Below, in pieces: positions 29,065 through 38,964 of a DNA stretch of 64,000 bases (position 1 is the stretch's first letter; each line of letters begins with the position of its first letter). The notes below the pieces were generated by a model. It was given only the letters and a program-made list of their open reading frames with translations, had not been told where the DNA came from and searched no databases. The translations under genes were made by a program, and so were the position numbers. Source of the stretch: Thermoplasmata archaeon (GTDB lineage: Archaea; Thermoplasmatota; Thermoplasmata; Lutacidiplasmatales; SKW197); contig JAOAJK010000001.1 in NCBI GenBank assembly GCA_026414225.1, forward strand, positions 196,886 through 260,885. The letters are read 5' to 3'.

Positions 29065-29841
29065 ATGATAAAACTTACATTTCTTGGCACGGGTGGTGGG
29101 AGGTTTGCCACCCTCTATCAAACAAGAGCCACTGGTGGAGTTTATTTAGAGGATTTTACCCCCGAAAAACCATTCAGGGTCCACATAGACCCTGGACCTG
29201 GGGCGCTCGTGCATGCGGGAAGGAATGGAATCAACCCGACCCAGACAGACGGTATAATAGTTACCCACTGCCATCCAGACCACTATGTGGATGCCGAGAT
29301 TCTCACCGAAGCGATGACAATGGGTGGAAGGAGAAAAAAGGGCTTTCTCCTGGGAAGCAGGAGCACGCTGGAGGGCGTCGAAAACATAGGTCCCTGTATC
29401 TCAAGATACTTCCAGAAGAATGTGGAGACCTGCATGATTATTGAGAAGACCAGCATGAAGCTGGGCGAGCTCGTGGTTACACCTGCACCCGCGATTCATT
29501 CCGACCCAACGACGGTCGGACTCCGAATTTCTACAAACACTGGCATCATTGCCTATGTCGCAGACACCGAGTTCTCAAAGGAAATTGCAGGGGCCTACAG
29601 AAACGCAAGGGTGCTCATTCTCCCTGTGACCCGTCCGAGGGCAGCAAAAATTCCGTACCACCTCACCACAGATGATGCTGCAGAATTTGCTGCGATTGTG
29701 AAGCCAGAACTTTGCATAATCACGCATTTCGGACTGAAAATGCTTGAAGCGGATCCTGAGGCGGAGGCGAGATGGATAGAACAGCAGAGCAAGGTGAAGT
29801 GCATTGCCGCATCGGATGGAATGAAGATAGAGGTCGATTAG
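29065..29841 (+). CDS. MBL-fold metallohydrolase
   Basis: FLGTGGGR, DGIIVTHCHPDHYVDAEIL, YVADTEFSKE, CIITHFGLKML. Confidence 0.87.
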   Translation: MIKLTFLGTGGGRFATLYQTRATGGVYLEDFTPEKPFRVHIDPGPGALVHAGRNGINPTQTDGIIVTHCHPDHYVDAEILTEAMTMGGRRKKGFLLGSRSTLEGVENIGPCISRYFQKNVETCMIIEKTSMKLGELVVTPAPAIHSDPTTVGLRISTNTGIIAYVADTEFSKEIAGAYRNARVLILPVTRPRAAKIPYHLTTDDAAEFAAIVKPELCIITHFGLKMLEADPEAEARWIEQQSKVKCIAASDGMKIEVD

Positions 29842-30065
29842 AAACTACTAATTTTTTGGTAATTACTAATGAATTGGTAATGTCCTTACTCTCATGGATT
29901 TATCTACTTATAAATAAACAATATTAAATTAGATTATTTATAAATAATGGATTAAGGTTTCAACCACGGAGATAGGCCTTGCTCAACCGCTTGGAGCAGA
30001 GAATAGAAAAGAGATTGCAAAACCTCATATACATTAAGAGAATGTTGATAAATTAGGGGTTTGAA

Positions 30066-30572
30066 ATGTCGTTCCTAAGAGGGATAACAATTATTTCCAT
30101 AATCCTGGGAGCGGTATTGACCAATACTGGCGTACTACTACTATCCACCCAGCAGATTACTGCAATCGTACTCTCAATGGGGGGAATATTTTTCATGGCT
30201 TTCGGTATAATTGTGGCTATAATGGACGCAAAAACTCCAGAAGAGGATGAAGATCGAGAGTCCACACCACAAAAGATTACCCAGATTGAAATGTTGTGCA
30301 TTGGAAAAGGTTTTAAGATAACGGGGAGTGGATTCATTGTACAGGGTGCGATTATGATACTCTTTGCCCTATTGGGCTTGTATTCTTCTGTAAATACTCT
30401 CCAGAACTACCCTGCCTTCCTGAGAGAGACAGGGGAACAAATATACATAATAAATATCATCCTGTGTGAATTGATATTTGCCTGCGGGCTGTTTTTTGGA
30501 ATCATAGGTTGCTACCTGTATTGGAAGATCGGGGCCGTCCTCATAAAAACGGTCCAAAATCCCTATGAATGA
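30066..30572 (+). CDS. Uncharacterised membrane protein (about 4 TM)
   Basis: Hydrophobic segments GITIISIILGAVLTNTGVLLL, IVLSMGGIFFMAFGIIVAI, GAIMILFALLGLYSS, IILCELIFACGLFFGIIGCYLYW. Confidence 0.6.
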   Translation: MSFLRGITIISIILGAVLTNTGVLLLSTQQITAIVLSMGGIFFMAFGIIVAIMDAKTPEEDEDRESTPQKITQIEMLCIGKGFKITGSGFIVQGAIMILFALLGLYSSVNTLQNYPAFLRETGEQIYIINIILCELIFACGLFFGIIGCYLYWKIGAVLIKTVQNPYE

Positions 30573-30598
30573 AGTATAATCTCTGTTATACTTCATTC
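30567..30598. terminator. Perfect 13-bp inverted repeat at the end of the 30066-30572 gene
   Basis: GAATGAAGTATAA-TCTCTG-TTATACTTCATTC; stop codon TGA lies inside the left arm. No T-tract follows. Confidence 0.5.
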
Positions 30599-30756
30599 GC
30601 AGAGCCAGGAGTTTGTGGCGGGCGAGGGCAAATGAAGTTTTTTGAAGCCAGGAAGCAAAATCGCATTAAACAGCGAATAACAGGTTTTTTCCATGTCGTC
30701 TTACCTGATTAGCATCCGAACCCCGAAAAGGCCCGTAAAAACGATTTATTAAAGCC

Positions 30757-30993
30757 ATGGGGATAACCCGAGAGGAAAAGCTCTTTATCCTCCGATGCAT
30801 TCCACTCAACATGCCCTTGCTCCGGGAGTATTACCGGTTCTTCAGCGATGAGATGGAGTATGACGAATTCGTGAAGATGGTCAATGAAAAGCGGAAGCTG
30901 TACGGGAATCTTTACGATGAGGAAACCATTGTCCTTTACTTTCTGGCAAAGAAGGGAAAGCTAAAAGAGGTAGCGGAGGAAAAGGGGCTATAA
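30757..30993 (+). CDS. Small uncharacterised protein (78 aa)
   Basis: ATG-initiated ORF MGITREEKLFILRCIPLNMPLLREYYRFFSDEMEYDEF with coding-like composition. Confidence 0.6.
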   Translation: MGITREEKLFILRCIPLNMPLLREYYRFFSDEMEYDEFVKMVNEKRKLYGNLYDEETIVLYFLAKKGKLKEVAEEKGL

Positions 30994-31128
30994 TATATTA
31001 TAGATAATGTGTAAATAGAATTATGAAATGTTATTTATATATAACTCTTTTTATTTTCAAGCCGGTAGCGAAGATTGAAATCCAACAAACCTTATATAGC
31101 CAAAAAATAATGTGGCTGTGGTGAAAAT

Positions 31129-33501
31129 TTGATATTACCTTCTGGTAAGCTGATAAATACTGCACTCGGGGGCAGGGAAACTGCCACTGCAGTGCTTGCA
31201 GAAGCAGAAGAAAATCAGTTATCTGGATATATCGGGGTTTCCACAGCAAAAGGCGGGAAAACGGCACTTGGATACCTTCTCTATAAAAATGGCAGTATCT
31301 GTGGGGCCTACTTTATGAGGGAGACAGAGTTATATGGGGAAGAGGCACTGCTGAAGGTTTTCATTGAAATTCTGAATCCAGAGGCGGTGATTGAGGTTCA
31401 CACCTTCGTGTACAAGTCCTCGTCAATCAACATTGACTTTGTGCTTCAGAAGTATCCGGAGGCAGGATGCAGTCCAAAGAAGTCATACTCCGACCTGATC
31501 CAGGATGCAATGAGGGCTGCAAGCGCTGAGGAGAGCACCAGGCGGCTCACGCTACTCTCCGAAATTGAGAAAACTGCCCAGGTAAGACCCATGCCTGCGC
31601 CTGCACCGGAATCAGAGACACCTGGGGAGTACGGGAATTCCGCACTGATGAAGGAGGAAATTGAGCGATTGAAGGCAAGCAGCTTAACTTTGTTAAAACA
31701 TCTGTCCAGCAAGGAGAGAACAGAACTGGATGTAGAGCAAATCGCAGAGAAACGGATTCTGGAGATGAAACTTGCAAAGGAATCCGAGGACCTGGAGCGA
31801 AGAAAAAAAGAGCTGGCTGAAATTGAGAAAAACCTTAACGAGCGGGAAGCAAATCTGAAGGCGTACGATGCGTCGCTGAAAACTCGCGAAGAGAACCTGA
31901 AAAAGGAACTGGAACGGCTTGCAAATGAGAAAATTGAAATTTCAAGGGCGTGGAGCGAGATTGCAATCCAGATTGAAAAAAATGCAGAAACGAAGAAGAA
32001 TATAGAGAAGAAACTGGAGGAGATGCTGAAGAGGGAGGAGCAGTTCCTCGACAGGGAGAGGAAACTTGCGAATGAGGAAGAGAAGGTGGTGAACGAAAAT
32101 AAAAGAATTGAAGCCAGATGGAAGGAGTTGAAGGCAGAGGAGGAGCGGTTGAAGGAACTCGCTGCAAGCATTGCAAGGAGGGAGGAAGAGATCGCCAGGA
32201 GGGAAAGAGAAATCAAGAGAGAAGACCAGGAACTTACGAAGAGGGCTGAGGAAATTGCGGGAAAAATAAAGGAACTGGAACAGGGTGAAATGAAGCTGGA
32301 AAAGGAGAGGAGAATGCTTGCAGACGAAAAGGAGAACCTGGAAAAGGAAAAAATTTATCTTGAGAAGGAACTGGAAAGTTTGAAAGCAAGGTTCGGGGAA
32401 CTGGAAGCAAGGGAAAAGAGGGTTGCGGAACGGGAGGCGGATATCAACGAATTTGAGAATGCACTGGCAAAGGAGAAGAAAAATCTGAAGGAGATTGAAA
32501 CCAGATATCTGAAGAAAAAGGAAGAAGTTGAGAAGAAAGAAAAGGCCATGGCTGCGAGGGAGAAGGAGCTGAGGGAGCACGAGGAAGAGATTGAAAGGGA
32601 GAAGGAAAAAATCCGGGAAATGTATGATGAAATAATTGGAAAGGAGAAAGTGCTGGCTGAAAGGGAAAAGGAATTGAAGAGTTTTGAAGAGCGGCTCAAA
32701 GAAAGGGAGAGGGCTCTGGGGCAGAAGGAGCGGGAAATTGCAGCCGAGCTGGAAAGAATTGCGGAGGAAAGAAGTGTGGTAGAGGCCGGAAGAACAAGGC
32801 TGGATAAAGATGCGGAGAAACTCCGTGCTGAGGTGGAAAAGGAGAAGAAGAAGGTGCTGGAGAAAGCAAAGGAGGTCGTTGAGCGGGAAAAAGCCCTGGA
32901 TGAGAGAGAGAGACACATTGAATCTATAGAAAGCCAGGTGAAGGAAAAACTTGCTGCTCTCGCCGAGTTGAAGGCGAATGTAGAGGAAGAAAAGAAGGCA
33001 CTGGACCAGAAAATTGCAGAACTTGAGGCAAGGGAGAAGGAGATAGAGGGAAAGATGCTGGAAGCGGTCGAGCAGCATAGGAAGACGGAGGAGTCGCTGG
33101 CTGCAAGGCAGAAGGAATTTGACGCAAAGGAAAAGGAACTGGCTAAGAAGGAGCGGAATCTGGAGGAAAAGGAGAAACGGTTGCAGGAAAAAGCCCAGAG
33201 CCAGACAGAGAGGGAAAGGGAGCTGAAGCGCGGGCTTGCGGACCTTCTCAGGCGCCAGGATGAACTTGAAGAGAGGGCAAGGGAAATTGAGAAACTCCAG
33301 GAAGAGATTGAAAGGAAGCAGAAGGAAATTGAGGAACTGGAACATGAGAAAATTGCCGCCCTGGAGGAGCGGGAAAAGGAACTTGAGGCAAGGGAGAAGG
33401 CATTATCTGGCCGTGAGGAGGAGTTGCGAAGAAAGGAGAAGACAATCCAGGAAAAACAAATGGAATTTTTGAAGATCCGGGAGAGCCTGGAGAAGATTTA
33501 G
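31129..33501 (+). CDS. Large coiled-coil protein with N-terminal globular domain, TTG start
   Basis: N-terminal MILPSGKLINTALGGRETATAVLAEAEENQLSGYIGVSTAKGGKTALGYLLYKNGSICGAY (possibly DUF2226-like), then about 600 residues of charged heptad-rich sequence. Confidence 0.8.
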   Translation: MILPSGKLINTALGGRETATAVLAEAEENQLSGYIGVSTAKGGKTALGYLLYKNGSICGAYFMRETELYGEEALLKVFIEILNPEAVIEVHTFVYKSSSINIDFVLQKYPEAGCSPKKSYSDLIQDAMRAASAEESTRRLTLLSEIEKTAQVRPMPAPAPESETPGEYGNSALMKEEIERLKASSLTLLKHLSSKERTELDVEQIAEKRILEMKLAKESEDLERRKKELAEIEKNLNEREANLKAYDASLKTREENLKKELERLANEKIEISRAWSEIAIQIEKNAETKKNIEKKLEEMLKREEQFLDRERKLANEEEKVVNENKRIEARWKELKAEEERLKELAASIARREEEIARREREIKREDQELTKRAEEIAGKIKELEQGEMKLEKERRMLADEKENLEKEKIYLEKELESLKARFGELEAREKRVAEREADINEFENALAKEKKNLKEIETRYLKKKEEVEKKEKAMAAREKELREHEEEIEREKEKIREMYDEIIGKEKVLAEREKELKSFEERLKERERALGQKEREIAAELERIAEERSVVEAGRTRLDKDAEKLRAEVEKEKKKVLEKAKEVVEREKALDERERHIESIESQVKEKLAALAELKANVEEEKKALDQKIAELEAREKEIEGKMLEAVEQHRKTEESLAARQKEFDAKEKELAKKERNLEEKEKRLQEKAQSQTERERELKRGLADLLRRQDELEERAREIEKLQEEIERKQKEIEELEHEKIAALEEREKELEAREKALSGREEELRRKEKTIQEKQMEFLKIRESLEKI

Positions 33502-33582
33502 CTGATATTTTGTGTAATAAATAAATATAATTACGATATAAGCATTATTTGTAAATATATGCTGAAATGAAAATACACGGCT

Positions 33583-33614
33583 ACCAAAAAATTGGAAACA
33601 ACCAATTTTTTGGT
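33583..33614. terminator. Perfect 13-bp inverted repeat between convergent genes
   Basis: ACCAAAAAATTGG-AAACAA-CCAATTTTTTGGT between the ends of the coiled-coil gene (+) and the radical SAM gene (-). Confidence 0.55.
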
Positions 33615-33636
33615 AATTTCATCGCACGCGATATTC

Positions 33637-34545
33637 TTATACTGGCTTTTTTCCCTTCAAATAACTCCGCACGAATACCCCCATGTGTGCCAGGGGATTG
33701 AAGAGCGAAGGTTCCCGGAAGCACTGGATAAAGCATTCGTTACAGTTCCGTGGGGGCTTTTCGTGTTTGAAACAGGCATTGAGCTTCCCTTTAACATCTA
33801 TGTAAAAGATTGCCTCACCTGCCCTACATCTGGAAACTTTGTTGCCGCTGAGGTACTCGACGCATTGCCTGTAATATTCCCTGGTGTTTCCGAAAACATA
33901 TTTTCTGTAATTTGAGTAAGCCACTTGGAAAGCTGTCTGGATTTTCTTATGGCTCACGCTGAAATTCTTGTTGAAAACATAACTAGCATTGTCCGGAAAA
34001 CAGAGAGAGAGGGGTAAACCGATTTCACTGTTCGTGAATTCTGCCATCTGGAGCACGCGCTCCGCATTATCCTCGGTTACGAGCATATTCACGGTTGCGA
34101 TCTTTGTCTTGCCCTTCACATACCTTGCAGATTCCACCGCCTCCGCAAAGATTTTTCTACCCCTGAACTGGTTGTGGGCATCTGGCATGTAATCATCAAG
34201 CGAGATGCTGATTGCATCGAGGTACTCTGTCATCTCCTTTATTTTTTCAGGGTTGGTTCCGTTTGTCGCAGTGTGGGTAATGAAACCGAGTTCTTTCATC
34301 GCCTGGAGCATCTTTACGATGTCTGGATGGAGTGTGGGCTCGCCTCCTGTCAGCGAAAGATACCAGAAGCCCTGTTTCCTCAGGTCTCGGAGCCATTCTC
34401 TGTCCCATTTCAGAAATTCCGGTTTTGATAGATAGGTCTGGCAGGAATTGCACCTGAGATTGCATGCAGAAGTCACCTGCACGATCGCTCCCTTCATTGA
34501 TAAAGAAATTGGATGAGAATATAAATAGGTTTTCGCAGAACTCAC
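33637..34545 (-). CDS. Radical SAM protein with C-terminal Cys cluster (SPASM-like)
   Basis: QVTSACNLRCNSCQTYL (CxxxCxxC), SLTGGEPTLHPDI, C-terminal CRAGEAIFYIDVKGKLNACFKHEKPPRNCNECFIQC. Confidence 0.87.
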   Translation of the reverse strand: MSSAKTYLYSHPISLSMKGAIVQVTSACNLRCNSCQTYLSKPEFLKWDREWLRDLRKQGFWYLSLTGGEPTLHPDIVKMLQAMKELGFITHTATNGTNPEKIKEMTEYLDAISISLDDYMPDAHNQFRGRKIFAEAVESARYVKGKTKIATVNMLVTEDNAERVLQMAEFTNSEIGLPLSLCFPDNASYVFNKNFSVSHKKIQTAFQVAYSNYRKYVFGNTREYYRQCVEYLSGNKVSRCRAGEAIFYIDVKGKLNACFKHEKPPRNCNECFIQCFREPSLFNPLAHMGVFVRSYLKGKKPV

Positions 34546-37079
34546 GCCTTTTCCAGCTTTCTTATGGTTTCCTCAACCTTCTCGGCCTTAGATTTTAAGA
34601 ATTTTCTGCCAGAGTAAAATTTTAACGCATTTTCCAGAATGGCCTTTGCTTCATTCTTTCTCCCAATTTTGATGAACATCTCGGCCATATCACAGTAAAC
34701 CTCCATTGCAGATTCCTCGGCACCTGCACCCTGGTACAGGTGAATTGCTTCGAGGTAGGCATCCTCTGCCTCGTCTATCTTTCCGTCCAATCCCAGAATT
34801 GCAGCTTTAGCGGAGATTACCTCGGCCTTTATATCCCAGAATCCTGTCTCCTCGACAATCTCCATTGCCTGGTCAATGTATCTGTTTGCTTCCCCAAGAT
34901 TTCCTTTTTCAGCATGAACTACGCCAATTCTAGCCAGCGCCGAGGCATACATCCGTTTCTCTCCGGTCTGTTTGCACAGGTCCAGTGCTTCCAGATAAAA
35001 CTCCATGGCTTTCCTCTTCTCTCCCATTGCATCATACTCGTTACCCAGTCCAACGAGGGCATAGATTTCATAGTACTTGTTCCCTGTTCTCCTTGAAATC
35101 TCAAGGTCTTTCTTGGCAAATTCTATCGCCTTCTCATGCTCCCCCATGTTAGACCATACTCCAGCGAGATTGTTGTAGGTTGTGGAAACACCGGCCATAT
35201 CTCCAATTTCCTCCCAGATTTTTTTTGCATTCTGCCAGCACTCAACCGCCTTTTCCCACTCCCCCTTGTAAAGATACACGATTCCCATATTGTTGTATGT
35301 GCCGGCAATGTCTTTCTTCAAATTGTGCCGCATTCTGATTTCCAGGGCTTTCTCCAGGTAACCCAGTGCCTTCTCGAGCTCGCCCGCAAACCACATCCCT
35401 GTGCCAGCCCTGTGATAGGCGGTGGCAATAGTAATCTCATTCTCCGTCCGGTGCGCACACTCGAGTGCTTGAAGATAATATCCCAGTGCCTTTCCGAATT
35501 CTCCGGTCTTCTCATAACACTGTCCGATTGCGCCGAGGATATCAGCACGGAGTGCATGCTCCCCCTGAGGAATCTGTGCCAGCATCGAGGTCAATGTCTC
35601 AAATGCTTTCTTTAATTCACCAACGGAAAGATATGAATATGCCAGCTTTACTGAAATCTCTGTCCTCCTAGGAATTTCCTCCTCAACTTCAAGCCCTTTT
35701 TCATATGCGGTGATTGCCGCCCTGAAGTCAGATGTTATATGTTTGCAGTCCCCTATGATTGTATAAAATTTTCTTGCAATCTTTTGTTTCATCTCACCGT
35801 CTGGTAGTTTTTCAAATACCGGTGCAAGTTCATCAGCATAAACCATTGCATCTTCCATCACATAATTTTTTAGGGCATTCTCTGCCGCAAGAAGAATAAA
35901 TGGTGCCCCCCTTTCATATTCTCCAGCGAGCAGATAGTGTCTTCCGATTGTCCCTGCAAATCTTGCGTTTTCACCGTGCAACTGCGCGAGAACATCTGCA
36001 GCCATTCTGTGCATCATTTTCCTCCTGGGCATAAGAATCTCGGAATAAACTGCCTCTCTTAGCAAATTCTGGGTGAATGAATAGGTCTCCTCCACCTCTT
36101 CTTTCAGATAGCCGGTATTGATGAGTGTCTCGAGCGAATCCAGCAGGGCATTCTCATCCATCTCCACAACCCTGCGCAAAACCTCGAATTCAAAGGTATT
36201 TCCGAGCACCGCACAGCATCTCAGCACCTTTATCTCGCTCTCTCCCAGGCACTTTAATCTGTAGTTTATAAGATTTTTAACTCCCTCTGGCACAGGTAGG
36301 GCTTCTGCAAATCTCGGATTTTCAAGTTCAGCAGAAGGTGTCTGCTGGAGAACCCTGCAAATCTCTTCTATGAAGAACGGGTTTCCGCCTGTTTTATTGT
36401 AAATTGCATCCAGAACCTTTTTAGAGATCCGCCATGTGGCTAGGATATCGGTCACAATTTTGGCTGCCGCGGACTGCGAGAGTTTGCCGAGCGTAATCGT
36501 TCTGATATTTCTCTCGATATTCAGATTTCTCAGGAACTGGGTAAAGCTATTTTCTACCGAAGTGTATTCGGTTCCGTAGGCGCACGCTACTACCATTCTT
36601 AATTTTCCGACATTTCTGGAGAGGTAGTGGAGGAAGTTTAGGGTGCCCGTATCCGCCCACTGGAGGTCATCCACCAGAAAAACACAGGTTTGTTTAACCG
36701 AGATTTCCTCAAATTTTCGGAGGAACCTTTCAAGAACCATTGTTCTGGCCCTTATCACAAATTCCCCTTTTTCGGTGCCTTCCGAAAATGCAAGCCCGAG
36801 GGGGAGTGGCTCCTGGATGCCAGCCGTAAAATGGCTAATCGCATCTTCCACCGCAGAGTAAGGTCCACCATTGCCTGTGCATCGGGTTTGCATAACAAGC
36901 GCTCCGTGTTCTCTAGAAGTGTTTGAGAATTCGTTGAGTAAGCGGGTCTTGCCTATTCCCGTCTCGCCAGTAATCAGGAAAAACCTGCCCTTCCCGGAAT
37001 CTGCATCGCTCAGGGCTTTCTTCAAGATATCCAGTTCTTCTTCCCTGCCAACAAACCCAGCTGCCATCGGGCAGAACAA
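34542..37079 (-). CDS. AAA/NTPase (MalT/BTAD-like) with C-terminal TPR array
   Basis: FVGREEELDILKKALSDADSGKGRFFLITGETGIGKTRLLNEF, VFLVDDLQWAD, and many TPR motifs such as AGTYNNMGIVYLYKGEWEKAVECWQNA. Confidence 0.88.
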   Translation of the reverse strand: MFCPMAAGFVGREEELDILKKALSDADSGKGRFFLITGETGIGKTRLLNEFSNTSREHGALVMQTRCTGNGGPYSAVEDAISHFTAGIQEPLPLGLAFSEGTEKGEFVIRARTMVLERFLRKFEEISVKQTCVFLVDDLQWADTGTLNFLHYLSRNVGKLRMVVACAYGTEYTSVENSFTQFLRNLNIERNIRTITLGKLSQSAAAKIVTDILATWRISKKVLDAIYNKTGGNPFFIEEICRVLQQTPSAELENPRFAEALPVPEGVKNLINYRLKCLGESEIKVLRCCAVLGNTFEFEVLRRVVEMDENALLDSLETLINTGYLKEEVEETYSFTQNLLREAVYSEILMPRRKMMHRMAADVLAQLHGENARFAGTIGRHYLLAGEYERGAPFILLAAENALKNYVMEDAMVYADELAPVFEKLPDGEMKQKIARKFYTIIGDCKHITSDFRAAITAYEKGLEVEEEIPRRTEISVKLAYSYLSVGELKKAFETLTSMLAQIPQGEHALRADILGAIGQCYEKTGEFGKALGYYLQALECAHRTENEITIATAYHRAGTGMWFAGELEKALGYLEKALEIRMRHNLKKDIAGTYNNMGIVYLYKGEWEKAVECWQNAKKIWEEIGDMAGVSTTYNNLAGVWSNMGEHEKAIEFAKKDLEISRRTGNKYYEIYALVGLGNEYDAMGEKRKAMEFYLEALDLCKQTGEKRMYASALARIGVVHAEKGNLGEANRYIDQAMEIVEETGFWDIKAEVISAKAAILGLDGKIDEAEDAYLEAIHLYQGAGAEESAMEVYCDMAEMFIKIGRKNEAKAILENALKFYSGRKFLKSKAEKVEETIRKLEKA

Positions 37080-37174
37080 CAGGAAGGATTAGAAAAAGGT
37101 TTTTCCTCGGCTCAAACCAAAAATATATATATTAACAGGAGAATATGGACTAAATTTCCGAGGAGAGGAATTGT

Positions 37175-37873
37175 ATGGAAAATTTAAAAAAATATGTGGC
37201 AGAGTTACTGGGGACATTTGTGCTTGTGTTCATAGGCACAGGTAGTGCGGTATTCGCAGGCCAGTATATCGGCTTTGCAGGGATTTCACTTGCATTCGGT
37301 TTAGCTGTTCTGGTTATGGTGTATACAATAGGCCCCATTTCTGGCTGTCATATCAATCCTGCAATCACAGTTGCAATGCTCATTGCTGGCAAAATAAAGT
37401 CAAAAGATGCGACAATCTACATAATCATGCAATGCCTCGGGGCAATAATTGCATCCGCTCTCGTTCTGGCAATTGCCCTGGGAAATGCAAATTTTGACAT
37501 AACTGTGGATGGGCTCGGGCAGAACGGATACGGGGACCAATCTCCGGGAAAATATTCTCTGGCAGCAGGGGTGATAGCGGAAGTTATTCTCACCTTCATA
37601 TTTTTGCTCGTAATATTCGGGGCTACTAGCAAGAATGCACCCCGGATGTTTGCTGGAATTGCCATCGGGCTTTCGCTGGTAATCATCCACCTGGTCGGAA
37701 TACCCATTACGGGCACATCCGTCAACCCTGCACGGAGCCTCGGACCTGCGATATTTGTCGGAGGCCCTGCATTGACGCAACTGTGGGTCTTTATCCTGGC
37801 ACCGATTACCGGCGCAGCCATCGCAGCCCTCCTGTGGAAATATCTTTTCGAACCTGGAGCCGAAAAAACATGA
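37175..37873 (+). CDS. MIP-family aquaporin/glycerol channel
   Basis: Two NPA boxes SGCHINPAITVAML and TGTSVNPARSLGPA with multiple TM segments. Confidence 0.92.
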   Translation: MENLKKYVAELLGTFVLVFIGTGSAVFAGQYIGFAGISLAFGLAVLVMVYTIGPISGCHINPAITVAMLIAGKIKSKDATIYIIMQCLGAIIASALVLAIALGNANFDITVDGLGQNGYGDQSPGKYSLAAGVIAEVILTFIFLLVIFGATSKNAPRMFAGIAIGLSLVIIHLVGIPITGTSVNPARSLGPAIFVGGPALTQLWVFILAPITGAAIAALLWKYLFEPGAEKT

Positions 37874-37908
37874 TGCCTGACAGAATTTCCGGAAATAACA
37901 ACCCTCAA

Positions 37909-38955
37909 TCAGTATATCCCGGCAATCATCGCACCCTTCAGCACCGAATTTCTCTTTATTATCACATTCTCCCCGATAATTGAATCCTCCACTACCGCGT
38001 TTTCCTCAATCACACATTTATCTGAAAGAATTGAGTTTTTAATCTGGCTCCCTCTGCCAATCCTCACACCATGGAGTATTAGAGCCCCTTCGAGGGTGCA
38101 GTTTTCCTCAACATGAACCCCGTCATATACACACGCATTCTCAACCCTGCAGCCGTTCATTATTCTGGTACCGGTATCCACATAAACCGGCTCCTTCAGG
38201 CTGACCCCAGGGTGCAGATGGGCCCCCCCAGCAACAAATCTGCCACCGAACATCTTCTCTGTCATCACAAGGTTGGCTTTAAGCAGGTCCAGAGGTCTGC
38301 CAACATCTAGCCAGGTTCCAGAAATAACCTTTCCATACATTCTGTAACCCTTTTCCAGAAGGATCGGAAACAGATTCTTCGAAAAATCAAAAGGTCTGTC
38401 ATCAGGCACATGTTTCAGCACATCTCTTTTAAGCACATAAATTCCAGCGTTTATCAGGTTTGAAAACACCTGCTCTGGCTTCGGCTTTTCAAGAAATCTC
38501 ACAATTTTCCCGTTCTCATCAAGTCCAACTATTCCAAATTCCGTTGGGTTCTCCGCGGTTGTCAGTGCCATCGTTACATCTGCCTTTTTTTCCTCGTGAT
38601 AGGCATAGATTTCTGACAGGTTCACATCGGCCAGCACATCACCACTTGCGACTATCACGGTGTCATCGAGATAAGCCAGCACTTTTTTCACTGCTCCAGC
38701 GGTGCCCGCAGGCACATCTTCAAATGAATAGAGAATGCTCGCGTTGTGTTTTGCTCCTGAACCGATGGCCTTTATCAGCTTGTCTGAAAGATAGCCCGTT
38801 GTGATAATAATTTCCCTGAAACCGGCACTGACGAGTGAATGCAGCACATAGTCGACGCACAGTTTCCCGGCCACGGGCATCAGCGGCTTTGGCCGCTTTT
38901 CGGTGAGGGGCCGCAGCCGGGTTCCCTCACCGCCAGCCAGTATCACTGCCTTCAA
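37909..38955 (-). CDS. Sugar nucleotidyltransferase (GlmU/mannose-1-phosphate guanylyltransferase-like)
   Basis: MKAVILAGGEGTRLRPLTEKRPKPLMPVAGK; C-terminal hexapeptide repeats. Confidence 0.9.
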   Translation of the reverse strand: MKAVILAGGEGTRLRPLTEKRPKPLMPVAGKLCVDYVLHSLVSAGFREIIITTGYLSDKLIKAIGSGAKHNASILYSFEDVPAGTAGAVKKVLAYLDDTVIVASGDVLADVNLSEIYAYHEEKKADVTMALTTAENPTEFGIVGLDENGKIVRFLEKPKPEQVFSNLINAGIYVLKRDVLKHVPDDRPFDFSKNLFPILLEKGYRMYGKVISGTWLDVGRPLDLLKANLVMTEKMFGGRFVAGGAHLHPGVSLKEPVYVDTGTRIMNGCRVENACVYDGVHVEENCTLEGALILHGVRIGRGSQIKNSILSDKCVIEENAVVEDSIIGENVIIKRNSVLKGAMIAGIY

Positions 38956-38964
38956 AGAAATCCC

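Noticed and set aside
31942-33345. 467-aa antisense ORF opposite the coiled-coil gene
   Set aside because: Low-complexity Leu/Phe-rich translation is the expected complement of E/K-rich coiled-coil codons; no start signals or domain.
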